Position numbers and translations under genes: made by a program. Positions 7,330 to 16,968 of a stretch of 34,246 nucleotides of DNA are shown here, one piece after another. Numbering within the stretch: the stretch's first letter is position 1; each line of letters begins with the position of its first letter. This DNA comes from Gemmatimonadota bacterium (lineage in GTDB: Bacteria; Latescibacterota; UBA2968; GCA-2709665): contig JAPPJY010000051.1 of NCBI GenBank assembly GCA_028874335.1, forward strand, positions 1 through 34,246. Direction: 5' to 3'. A model generated the notes under the pieces. The model did not search any database, was not told the DNA's origin, and worked only from the letters and a program-made list of their open reading frames with translations.

Positions 7330-8529
7330 ATGAAGGTGGTTATTGAGCAGGATATGCTCATCTGGGGCATCAACTCGGTGCTGGATATCGTCCCGTCGAA
7401 AACAGCCCTCCCGGTGCTTTCGAATATACTCGTCGGAACGAACGAGAGTGGACAAGTGTGCCTGACAGCTACAGATCTGGATATTTCCATCAATTGTATG
7501 CTTGCGGGTGCCGTGGAAACACCGGGATCCACCACGGTTCCGGCGCGCAAGTTCGCCGAAATCGTCAGGGAGTTGCCTGAGGGCCCCGTGGTTCTCTCCG
7601 AGGCTTCGGGGCGCGTGACGCTTCAGTGCCAGTCGGGGCTGGAAGGATCCTATGCGCTCATGGCCGCGCCTGCTGAAGACTTTCCCGAATTGCCCGCCGA
7701 AATCGAGGGCCCCGAGATGGTTTTCGAACCCGGAGAAGAAACGCCCGAGGACGGGGGCGAGGGTCTGTTGTTGCGGGACATGATCCAGAAAACTTCGTTC
7801 GCCGTATCCAGAGACGAAACCAGACCTGTCCTGAACGGCGTTTTCTGGAAAGTCGGCGGCGGCCGTATGACCATGGTTGCCACGGACGGCGCGAGGCTGG
7901 TCCGGTACTCCAGGAGCCACTCCCATTCAGACGCGCAGGAGGTATCAACCGAAGCAATTGTTCCCACCCGGGCGCTGAACCACCTGGTGAAGCTGGATTC
8001 CGCCGGATGCAGTCTGGACCGGGTGCTGTTCGGTCAGAATCACCTCATGTTCGATCTGCGGGCGGCCAATGGCTCCGAGACGGGCGCGGGGGGCGCCATA
8101 CGTCTGTTTTCGCGGCTGGTCGAAGGGCCCTATGTCGACTACGAGCAGGTGATCCCCCAGGACAATACCACCAGAATGAAGGTACCCAACGGCCAGTTCA
8201 TGCCTGCTGTTCGAAGGGTCTCTATCCTTTCAAGCGCGCAGACCCACCAGGTGCGTATTGAGATGAACAGCGACCGTGTCGTACTTTCGGCCTCGAGCCA
8301 GGAGATTGGTGGCGAGGCGCGCGAGGAGCTGGAAGCCGAATACAGCGGCGATGAAATGGTGGTCGGTTATAATTCGAACTATCTCCTCGATATTCTCAGA
8401 CGTATCGACTCCGAGGAGGTATTGTTCGAGTTGGACGGGCCGATGGCCGCGGGGATCATTCGTCCGGCCGAGCAGCCGGAAGGCGAAGACTATCTGTGCC
8501 TGCTGATGCCGCTTCGGATAAACGACTGA
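7330..8529 (+). CDS. dnaN: DNA polymerase III subunit beta (sliding clamp)
   Basis: DnaN dimerises into the ring that tethers DNA polymerase III and other enzymes to DNA. The 399-residue product starts MKVVIEQDMLIWGINSVLDIV and continues with the conserved segment LPVLSNILV. It ends YLCLLMPLRIND, where the family's hydrophobic YLxMPxR tail helps form the protein-binding pocket. The frame is open upstream to 7195, but the promoter occupies 7195–7223 and the conserved N-terminus plus a GGGAGA site (7318–7323) fix the start at 7330. The length exceeds the usual 365–380, partly through an acidic insertion around residues 125–145 (EPGEETPEDGGEG). The last codons and stop are duplicated 66 bp downstream. 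Confidence 0.96.
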   Translation: MKVVIEQDMLIWGINSVLDIVPSKTALPVLSNILVGTNESGQVCLTATDLDISINCMLAGAVETPGSTTVPARKFAEIVRELPEGPVVLSEASGRVTLQCQSGLEGSYALMAAPAEDFPELPAEIEGPEMVFEPGEETPEDGGEGLLLRDMIQKTSFAVSRDETRPVLNGVFWKVGGGRMTMVATDGARLVRYSRSHSHSDAQEVSTEAIVPTRALNHLVKLDSAGCSLDRVLFGQNHLMFDLRAANGSETGAGGAIRLFSRLVEGPYVDYEQVIPQDNTTRMKVPNGQFMPAVRRVSILSSAQTHQVRIEMNSDRVVLSASSQEIGGEAREELEAEYSGDEMVVGYNSNYLLDILRRIDSEEVLFELDGPMAAGIIRPAEQPEGEDYLCLLMPLRIND

Positions 8530-8599
8530 TGGGTGTGCATGGTCCTCCGGTCGGTCGGCCGCGGCGTTCGGAGCCTGCTACGGATAAACGACTGATTGG
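8511..8599 (+). repeat. 23-nt direct repeat duplicating the 3' end of dnaN
   Basis: Positions 8511–8533 and 8577–8599 agree at 21 of 23 bases; the shared core is CGGATAAACGACTGAT, which encodes the last residues and stop of dnaN. The copies are 66 bp apart and the sequence between them is not similar to either flank. Removing one repeat unit would place the recF TTG start about 12 bases after the dnaN stop, so the 66 bp look like a later insertion or slippage product at the junction. Confidence 0.75.
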
Positions 8600-8608
8600 C
8601 GAAGGGTT

Positions 8609-9691
8609 TTGTACCTTACGGCGCTCAAGCTTGTCAACTATCGAAATTTCGATGCCGTAGACTTTGAGTTTCCGGGCCGGAAGACCGCGGTTTGCGCCGA
8701 AAACGGCGCGGGCAAGTCAAACCTTCTGGAAGCCGTTTATTTTCTTGCCATAGCCAGATCCGGTCGCGGCTCAAGAGACAGGGACGTCGTTCGATGGGGG
8801 GCGGAATACTTCACCATCGAAGCGGGCGTTGTCTGCGAAGACCGCTTGAGATCGATCCGAATCGCGTTCGATCGACGCGCCGGCAAAAAAAAAGCGCTTC
8901 TGGATACAGCCCCGCTCCCCCGCCTTTCGAGCCTTGTCGGCACGTTTAACGCCGTTCTGTTCTTCCCGGAAGATGTAGACCTGGTCTTGCGGGATCCCCC
9001 CCAGCGTCGCCGTCTCCTGGACATCCTCGTCTCCCAGAGCAAGACCTCCTATCTGTCCGATCTGGATCAATACCGCCGTGTACTGGCCCAGAGGAACCGG
9101 CTGCTGAAAGAGGGTCAGGGACGCGCGCCGGATGCCCGCCATCTGGCGCCCTGGGACGTTCAACTGGCGGCACTTGGGGCGCGGATCATTCGCGACAGAC
9201 TCGACGCTTTGGACGCCATGCGTCCTCAGTTCGACGAATACTATCGACAGATTTCTCGGGGCAGTGAACAGGTCGGATGCGTTTACCGAAGTCCCGTAAG
9301 TGCTGACGAACGAGACCGCGGTCGGGAAATTCTGGAGGCCGCATTGAAGCACAGACGGGCAGATGAAGCGGACCTCGGCTATACGCTGGTCGGTCCGCAC
9401 AGGGACAACCTGGTTTTCACGCTGGATAGCAGAAGCGCGCACAAATTCGCATCCAAGGGCCAACTCAAGAGCATTCTGCTGGCCTGGAAACTTGCGGAGG
9501 CCGCGTATCTGAAGTCCCACACCGGCAGTTTTCCTGTGCTGTTGATGGACGACGTCTTCGCGGAGTTGGACCGGCACCGCTCAGATGCGGCCATGGAACT
9601 TGTCACATCGTTCGGACAGGTGTTCATCACCGCCGCGCGAGAACCCGGAATGAACCTCGAGGACCGTGGATTTCAACTGGTGACCATTTAG
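8609..9691 (+). CDS. recF: DNA replication and repair protein RecF
   Basis: RecF is an SMC-like ATPase that, with RecO and RecR, loads RecA at single-strand gaps and helps restart stalled forks. The 360-residue product has normal length, the N-terminal YLTALKLVNYRNF strand, Walker A GAGKS (33–37), ABC-type signature SKGQ (282–285) and Walker B VLLMDDVFAELD with the DD pair at 314–315. The start codon is TTG at 8609, with GAAGGG just upstream; no ATG is in frame near the conserved N-terminus. It sits in the dnaN–recF–dciA–gyrB order. The only oddity is the short duplication just before it. Confidence 0.95.
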   Translation: MYLTALKLVNYRNFDAVDFEFPGRKTAVCAENGAGKSNLLEAVYFLAIARSGRGSRDRDVVRWGAEYFTIEAGVVCEDRLRSIRIAFDRRAGKKKALLDTAPLPRLSSLVGTFNAVLFFPEDVDLVLRDPPQRRRLLDILVSQSKTSYLSDLDQYRRVLAQRNRLLKEGQGRAPDARHLAPWDVQLAALGARIIRDRLDALDAMRPQFDEYYRQISRGSEQVGCVYRSPVSADERDRGREILEAALKHRRADEADLGYTLVGPHRDNLVFTLDSRSAHKFASKGQLKSILLAWKLAEAAYLKSHTGSFPVLLMDDVFAELDRHRSDAAMELVTSFGQVFITAAREPGMNLEDRGFQLVTI

Positions 9692-9724
9692 CCTCAATCC
9701 GAAAAAAACAGCGACGCGGCGACG

Positions 9725-9755
9725 CGATAAAACCCTCCGAAACAGGGCGTTATCG
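9725..9755 (+). terminator. Weak stem-loop after recF
   Basis: CGATAA-AA-CCCT and AGGG-CG-TTATCG pair with a two-base internal mismatch around the loop CCGAAAC. A T6 run occurs only 15 bases later (9771–9776), so termination would be inefficient. It may be a partial terminator or just an mRNA-stabilising structure between recF and the next gene. Confidence 0.3.
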
Positions 9756-9852
9756 ACGTATGGAAAGACGTTTTTTCCCTTCACGGCCAGTGACCTGGTG
9801 TATCCTGGTAATCAGCCTTCTAATCGCCTTTATTAAATAGCACATATTCGAA

Positions 9853-9885
9853 TTAACGTCGTCGAAGACTTACGAATCAAGGTTA
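9853..9885 (+). promoter_or_regulatory. 33-nt element shared with 28393–28425 (copy 1)
   Basis: The element reads TTAACGTC, two variable bases, CGAA, five mostly variable bases, then ACGAATCAAGGTTA. It aligns without gaps to a copy 18.5 kb away at 27 of 33 positions. Both copies lie just upstream of a gene start (16 bp here, 26 bp there), suggesting a shared promoter, operator or leader. Neither TTGACA nor TATAAT is obvious within it. Confidence 0.55.
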
Positions 9886-9900
9886 GCCGCACGGTGCCGC

Positions 9901-12274
<2,374 letters not shown>

Positions 12275-12327
12275 ACGCGTATGGCGCCTGCCCCGGCAAC
12301 CCGCAGGGTCGGGAGCCGAATTGACTG

Positions 12328-12372
12328 AGAAGCTGTGTTAAAATTACCGGTGGGGATTTTAAGACAGCTTCT
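12328..12372 (+). repeat. 17-bp inverted repeat between gyrB and gyrA
   Basis: AGAAGCTGTGTTAAAAT (12328–12344) and ATTTTAAGACAGCTTCT (12356–12372) are reverse complements at 16 of 17 positions around an 11-nt loop. No T-tract follows. It ends 19 bases before the gyrA ATG, leaving the GGGAG ribosome site (12378–12382) just outside the stem. It could regulate gyrA translation or be a paired-terminus remnant of a small mobile element. Confidence 0.75.
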
Positions 12373-12391
12373 AACACGGGAGACACGAAGC

Positions 12392-14878
12392 ATGATGAGC
12401 GCACGGCAGCGGATCGTCCCGATGGACATCGGCGATGAATTGAAGAAGTCGATGCTCGACTACTCCATGAGCACGCTGGTGAATCGTGCGTTGCCGGATG
12501 TGCGCGACGGACTCAAGCCCTCGCAGCGGCGCATCCTCATTGCAATGAACGACCTGGGCCTTGGGCCCACGCGACAGCACAGGAAGTGCGCCAATATCGC
12601 CGGGCATACGTCAGGGAATTACCACCCTCACGGCGAGGAGATCGTCTACCCGACGCTGGTCAACCTGGCGCAGGACTTCAAGCTGCGCTATCCGCTGGTG
12701 GACGGGCAGGGCAATTTCGGCTCGATCGACGGGTACCCGCCGGCGGCGATGCGGTATACCGAGGCGAGGATGGCCGGCGCGGGCAGCGAGATGTTGCAGG
12801 ACCTCGACAAGGACACGGTGGATTTCAACCCGAATTACGACGAAAGGCTCGAAGAACCCGCTGTCCTGCCATCCCGTTTTCCGAACATGCTCTGCAACGG
12901 CGCCGTGGGCATCGCCGTGACGATGGCGACGGCGATTCCACCGCACAACCTCCGCGAAGTGGTCGCCGGACTGGTGGCGCTGATCGACAATCCCGATCTG
13001 GACATCCTGGATCTCATGGAGTACATCAAGGGACCGGACTTTCCCACCGGCGGCGTGATATACGGGATGAGCGGCGTGCTGGATGCCTACCGTACCGGCC
13101 GCGGGTTGATACGGGTGCGGGCGACCGCCGCCGTGGAGACCTTGAATGACGGACGCGAGAACATCGTCATTACTGAAATTCCCTATATGGTAGCCAAGGC
13201 CGCGCTGCTGGAAAAGATGGCCGACCTGGTTCGGGAGAAGCGGGTCGAAGGGATATCGAATATCCGGGACGAGTCCGACCGCAAGGGAATGCGGGTTGTG
13301 GTGGAATTGAAGCAGGATGCCTATAGCGAGGTGGTCCTGAACCAGCTGTACAAACATACGCAGCTGGAAAGCACGTTCGGCGCGAATATGATTGCGCTGG
13401 TGGACAGGCAGCCAAGGCAGTTGAATCTGAAACAGGTACTGCAGCACTATATCGATCACCGGCACGACGTGGTCGTACGGCGCACCTCATACGAGCTTCA
13501 GGTGGCGGAGGAACGCGCGCATATCCTGGAAGGACTGAGGATTGCGCTGGATGCCATAGAAGAAGTCATTCGAATTGTCCGGGGCGCGGCCGATCCGGAT
13601 GCCGCCCGCTCCGTCCTGATGGAACGTCTGTCCCTATCCGAGAGGCAGGCGCAGGCAGTATTGACGATGACCATTCAGCGGCTGACGGGACTCGAACACC
13701 GCAAGATCGAGGAAGAATACGAATCGCTGGTTAAAGAGATCGCACGGCTCAAGTCCATCCTGGACAGCAGGCAGGAGCGAATGGGGATTGTAAGGTCCGA
13801 ACTGGCGGAAGTAGAAGCGAAGTACGGGGACGAACGGCGGTCGAGCATCGTCCTGTCCGCTTCGGAATTCAACATCGAAGACCTGATTGCCGACGAGGAT
13901 ATGGTCATCACCATATCTCATCAGGGATATATCAAGCGAATTCCGGTGGACACCTACCGGCAGCAGCGGCGGGGCGGGCGCGGGGTGACGGGGATGCGGA
14001 CCAAGGAAGAAGATTTCGTGGAACACCTCTTCATCGCCTCCACCCACAGCTATATTCTGTTTCTGACGGATCGGGGTCACTGTCACTGGTTGAAGGTGCA
14101 CGAGATTCCCGAAGGCGGACGCGTTTCCCGCGGGCGTCCGGTGGTCAACCTGATCGAGATCGGCGAGGGCCACAAGGTGGCCGCCATCGTGCCGGTCAGA
14201 GCGTTTGACGACGGGCGTTATCTGATGAAGGTGACGCGCAACGGACTGGTCAAGAAGACGGTCCTGCCCGCGTACAGCCGGCCCAGGCGCGCCGGAATCA
14301 TCGCGATGAACATCCTGGACGACGACCGGTTGATCGGAGCCGAAATCACGAATGGGTCACAGGAAATCGTGCTGGCAACCCGAAACGGTCAGGCCATACG
14401 GTTTCACGAACATGACGTGCGCGATACGGGTCGCGGCACCCGTGGGGTGCGAGGCGTTTCCCTGGACGACGACGACGAAGTGGTCTGCATGGTGGTGGTG
14501 CAGGACGCACACAGCACCCTGCTTACGGTTTCCGCGAAGGGATACGGCAAGCGGACGGAGGTATCGGATTACCGGCTGACGCGCCGCGGCGGCAAGGGCG
14601 TGATCAACATCCGGACGACGGAACGTAACGGCAAGGTGGTGGCGGTGAGGGGCGTGGAGGACGAGGATGAACTGATGATCGTGACCCTGAACGGGATCCT
14701 GATCCGGCAGCCGATCCACGAAATCAGTTCGATTGGAAGGAATACGCAGGGCGTGCGACTGATCAATCTCGACGATGACGACGAGGTGATCGACGTCGCG
14801 CGCGTGATTTCCCAGAATAACGGGGAAGGCTCGGAAGGGCTTCCACCGGAGATCGGCCCCAACGGAGACGTGCATTAG
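12392..14878 (+). CDS. gyrA: DNA gyrase subunit A
   Basis: GyrA cuts and rejoins DNA for the gyrase complex. The 828-residue product has the breakage-reunion domain with active-site Tyr122 in AAMRYTE, numbered as in E. coli, and a C-terminal beta-pinwheel with the GyrA box QRRGGRG (525–531), which marks gyrase rather than topoisomerase IV. In the quinolone-contact helix the sequence is HPHG-E82-E83-IVY-P87, where E. coli has D82, S83 and D87. Two adjacent ATG codons (12392, 12395) follow GGGAG; the first has better spacing, and a longer start at 12335 would lie inside the inverted repeat. It ends with an acidic tail. Identification is firm. Confidence 0.97.
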   Translation: MMSARQRIVPMDIGDELKKSMLDYSMSTLVNRALPDVRDGLKPSQRRILIAMNDLGLGPTRQHRKCANIAGHTSGNYHPHGEEIVYPTLVNLAQDFKLRYPLVDGQGNFGSIDGYPPAAMRYTEARMAGAGSEMLQDLDKDTVDFNPNYDERLEEPAVLPSRFPNMLCNGAVGIAVTMATAIPPHNLREVVAGLVALIDNPDLDILDLMEYIKGPDFPTGGVIYGMSGVLDAYRTGRGLIRVRATAAVETLNDGRENIVITEIPYMVAKAALLEKMADLVREKRVEGISNIRDESDRKGMRVVVELKQDAYSEVVLNQLYKHTQLESTFGANMIALVDRQPRQLNLKQVLQHYIDHRHDVVVRRTSYELQVAEERAHILEGLRIALDAIEEVIRIVRGAADPDAARSVLMERLSLSERQAQAVLTMTIQRLTGLEHRKIEEEYESLVKEIARLKSILDSRQERMGIVRSELAEVEAKYGDERRSSIVLSASEFNIEDLIADEDMVITISHQGYIKRIPVDTYRQQRRGGRGVTGMRTKEEDFVEHLFIASTHSYILFLTDRGHCHWLKVHEIPEGGRVSRGRPVVNLIEIGEGHKVAAIVPVRAFDDGRYLMKVTRNGLVKKTVLPAYSRPRRAGIIAMNILDDDRLIGAEITNGSQEIVLATRNGQAIRFHEHDVRDTGRGTRGVRGVSLDDDDEVVCMVVVQDAHSTLLTVSAKGYGKRTEVSDYRLTRRGGKGVINIRTTERNGKVVAVRGVEDEDELMIVTLNGILIRQPIHEISSIGRNTQGVRLINLDDDDEVIDVARVISQNNGEGSEGLPPEIGPNGDVH

Positions 14879-14931
14879 TGTTCTGGGACAGAAATAGGTT
14901 GCCTAAATTCGGCAGTCGAGTCGCCCGTCTC

Positions 14932-15057
14932 GCATCCCTTCGACAAGCTCAGGAACCAGCGCATTAGCCCTGAGCCTGTCGAAGGGTCGGCGAAGGGATG
15001 CCGATTGGCCCATTGCGGATAGTGAAACGCGGGCATTTCGACAAGCTCAATGACCAC
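14932..15057. repeat. Nested inverted-repeat cluster, three partial copies
   Basis: CCCTTCGACAAGCTCAGG (14936–14953) and CCTGAGCCTGTCGAAGGG (14969–14986) pair at 17 of 18 positions. An outer pair, GCATCCCTTCG (14932–14942) and CGAAGGGATGC (14991–15001), is perfect. A third copy of the core, TTCGACAAGCTCAA, lies at 15037–15050. This wording matches a palindromic intergenic repeat seen in many bacterial genomes. It sits between the convergent ends of gyrA and hom and may act as a transcription or supercoiling boundary. Confidence 0.75.
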
Positions 15058-15082
15058 GTTTCTGTGAGCGAAGGCAACGCCG

Positions 15083-16414
15083 CTACAGCGCTTCGATGCG
15101 AAGGATCTGTGACGGTTCGGTGATTACGGAAAGCCGGTCGATCTGCTGAACCGCCGTACGCATGCTGGCTTCCCGAGCCTCGTGCGTGGTCATGATGAGC
15201 GGCACGGTCCCCTGCTCGGTTTCAGACCGGCCGTGCTGGATTACAGTCGCGATGCTGATTTTCTGTTCTGAAAAGATGCGCGCGATCCGGGCCAGTACGC
15301 CGGGTTGATCGTATACGGTAAACCGGCAATAAAAGCTGGTTTCGACGTCTTCGGGTGGAATTGCTTCCGCCTGCGGCAGATCGGCGAGAACCGGACGGCC
15401 CGCGGCCCGACCGGTCAGACGGCGTTCGGCCAGGTCCAGCAGGTCGGATACCACGGCGCTGGCCGTGGGCATCTGCCCTGCGCCCCGGCCGTAGAGTACC
15501 TGTGGCCCGGCAGCATTCCCCACGATCTCCACGGCATTGAATTCATCCTTGATGTTTGCCAGAAGCGCGCCTGAGGGCACCAGGACGGGGTGGACGCGCG
15601 CTTCGATCCGGCCATGAATTTCTTTCGCAATGGCCAGGAGCTTGATGGTATATCCGAGTTCCCTGGCGAAGTCTATATCCAGGGGAGAAACGTGCGAGAT
15701 TCCCTCTTTTAGGATCTGCGAGGGATCCAGGCTGACGCGGAAGGCGATGCGGCACAGAAGGGCGAGTTTCTGGGCGACGTCCGTGCCGTCGATATCCATC
15801 GTCGGATCCGCTTCGGCAAACCCCTTTTCCTGGGCCTTGCGGAGCATGCCTTGAAAGTCACCGCCGTTATCCGCCATCCTGGTAAGGATGTAATTGGTGG
15901 TTCCGTTGAGAATCCCGTAAATGGACTGAATCCGGTTTGCGGCCAGGCCATCCGTGAGTGAACGGATAATAGGAATGCCGCCGCATACGCTGGCTTCGTA
16001 GCCGATGTTTGCGCCATTGCGCGCCGCGGCGCCGAACAGGTCGTTTCCGTGTTCCGCGAGCAGGGCCTTGTTCGCGGTGGCCAGGTCTTTGCCGTTCTCG
16101 AGCGCTTTCAGACAGAATCCCCTCGCGGGGTCGAGGCCTCCCATCACTTCCACCACGATCCGGATATCGGGATCGTCCACGACCTCGCTGGCGCTGGCCG
16201 TGAGGATTCCAACGGGCAGATCGCTTTCGCGCGATTTCGAGACGTCTTTCACGGCGATCCGCCTCAAGTCGAACGTCACGCCGCGAATGGAGCTGAAATA
16301 ATCCGCACGCTGTTTTAGAATGCGTACGACGCCGGCGCCGACGACGCCCAGGCCGATGAGACCGATACCGATGGGTCGGTGGTTGGGCATGCTGGAATCC
16401 ATGCTCCTGATCAT
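15083..16414 (-). CDS. hom: Homoserine dehydrogenase
   Basis: This enzyme reduces aspartate semialdehyde to homoserine with NAD(P)H, the branch step toward threonine and methionine. The 443-residue product has the nucleotide-binding GLGVVG (21–26), the central catalytic domain with GILNGTTNYIL and GTDVAQKLALLCRIAF (conserved Lys), and a C-terminal ACT domain (about 365–440, starting TVYDQPGVLARIA) that usually mediates feedback by threonine. It is monofunctional; no aspartokinase is fused. Starts at 16414, 16402 and 16390 are all possible: AGGAG lies 13 nt before 16390 and too close to 16402. A promoter at 16493–16521 drives it. It is the only minus-strand gene right of the origin. Confidence 0.95.
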   Translation of the reverse strand: MIRSMDSSMPNHRPIGIGLIGLGVVGAGVVRILKQRADYFSSIRGVTFDLRRIAVKDVSKSRESDLPVGILTASASEVVDDPDIRIVVEVMGGLDPARGFCLKALENGKDLATANKALLAEHGNDLFGAAARNGANIGYEASVCGGIPIIRSLTDGLAANRIQSIYGILNGTTNYILTRMADNGGDFQGMLRKAQEKGFAEADPTMDIDGTDVAQKLALLCRIAFRVSLDPSQILKEGISHVSPLDIDFARELGYTIKLLAIAKEIHGRIEARVHPVLVPSGALLANIKDEFNAVEIVGNAAGPQVLYGRGAGQMPTASAVVSDLLDLAERRLTGRAAGRPVLADLPQAEAIPPEDVETSFYCRFTVYDQPGVLARIARIFSEQKISIATVIQHGRSETEQGTVPLIMTTHEAREASMRTAVQQIDRLSVITEPSQILRIEAL

Positions 16415-16492
16415 GCGTTGAAGTGGCTACCCGGAACTCGTTTCCACTGAGGAATACAGCCCGGGATACGGACGAAATTCCGATAACGGACC

Positions 16493-16521
16493 AATATAAG
16501 ACAAAGGGCAGCCGGAGGCAA
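16493..16521 (-). promoter_or_regulatory. Sigma70-type promoter for hom
   Basis: On the minus strand TTGCCT (16521–16516), 17 bp, then TATATT (16498–16493). Transcription would start near 16486, about 70 nt before the first possible start codon. It is divergent from the tRNA-Asp promoter 50 bp away. Confidence 0.65.
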
Positions 16522-16572
16522 GGAGGGACACCCGATGAATCGCGCTCCGGCGTGGGATTTGCCTGAAAAGGC

Positions 16573-16600
16573 TTGACAGCATCAGGGGGCTGTGTTATCT
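16573..16600 (+). promoter_or_regulatory. Promoter for tRNA-Asp
   Basis: TTGACA (16573–16578), a 16-bp spacer and TTATCT (16595–16600) lie 49 bp before the mature tRNA 5' end. This gives a short leader to be removed by RNase P. A C/G-rich stretch (ACGCCCGC) follows the -10, as expected for stringently controlled tRNA promoters. Confidence 0.7.
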
Positions 16601-16649
16601 TTACGCCCGCTCAAAATGCGGTAGATCCGGGCATGGGTACCAACGATGC

Positions 16650-16728
16650 GGGGTAGTAGCTCAGTATTGGTGAGAGTGCAGGCCTGTCAAGCCTGAGGTC
16701 GCGGGTTCGAGTCCCGTCTACCCCGCCA
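16650..16728 (+). tRNA. tRNA-Asp (anticodon GTC)
   Basis: A complete cloverleaf can be folded: acceptor GGGGTAG (16650–16656) with CTACCCC (16718–16724), D arm GCTC/GAGT, anticodon stem CAGGC/GCCTG enclosing loop CTGTCAA with anticodon GTC, variable loop AGGTC, and T arm GCGGG-TTCGAGT-CCCGT. The discriminator is G73, required by aspartyl-tRNA synthetase, and CCA is encoded (16726–16728). GTC in the loop assigns aspartate. The gene is monocistronic, with its own promoter and terminators. Confidence 0.97.
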
Positions 16729-16786
16729 TATAATGCGCTCGGAAGACCTCCTCTGCCGCGTCCCGAAGTTTCGCCGGGCTGCGGAA

Positions 16787-16824
16787 CCCCACCACTTCCC
16801 CTCCTCGGGAAGGGTGGTTTTTTT
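16787..16824 (+). terminator. Rho-independent terminator after tRNA-Asp
   Basis: CCACCACTTCCC pairs with GGGAAGGGTGG (one bulged base) around the loop CTCCTC, followed directly by a T7 run (16818–16824). It lies 60 bp after the tRNA. Confidence 0.85.
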
Positions 16825-16841
16825 GTATTTGCATCGGAAAT

Positions 16842-16870
16842 GCCCGACTCAACGCAGGGTCGGGCCTTTT
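16842..16870 (+). terminator. Second hairpin terminator before mfd
   Basis: GCCCGAC (16842–16848) and GTCGGGC (16859–16865) form a perfect 7-bp stem with a 10-nt loop, followed by CTTTT. With the preceding terminator it makes a tandem block isolating mfd from tRNA transcription. Confidence 0.65.
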
Positions 16871-16968
16871 GGTGTTGGGGTTGGCCAGGGTATTCTGCCC
16901 AAGGGCATTCGTCTCCGGCGTCTTTTCGTACGGAAGAGCGAACGCGAACGGGGTCCCGGGGAACTTGA

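Noticed and set aside
12321..12344. TTGACT…TAAAAT before gyrA as a promoter
   Set aside because: The spacer would be only 12 bp, and the sequence is part of the long inverted repeat.
12328..12372. Inverted repeat read as a transcription terminator between gyrB and gyrA
   Set aside because: The stem is long, but no T-tract follows on either strand and gyrA lies immediately downstream.
14875..15057. 60-residue minus-strand frame after gyrA containing STGSG and SLSKG
   Set aside because: It is translated from the palindromic repeat cluster; such frames recur wherever this repeat type lies between genes.
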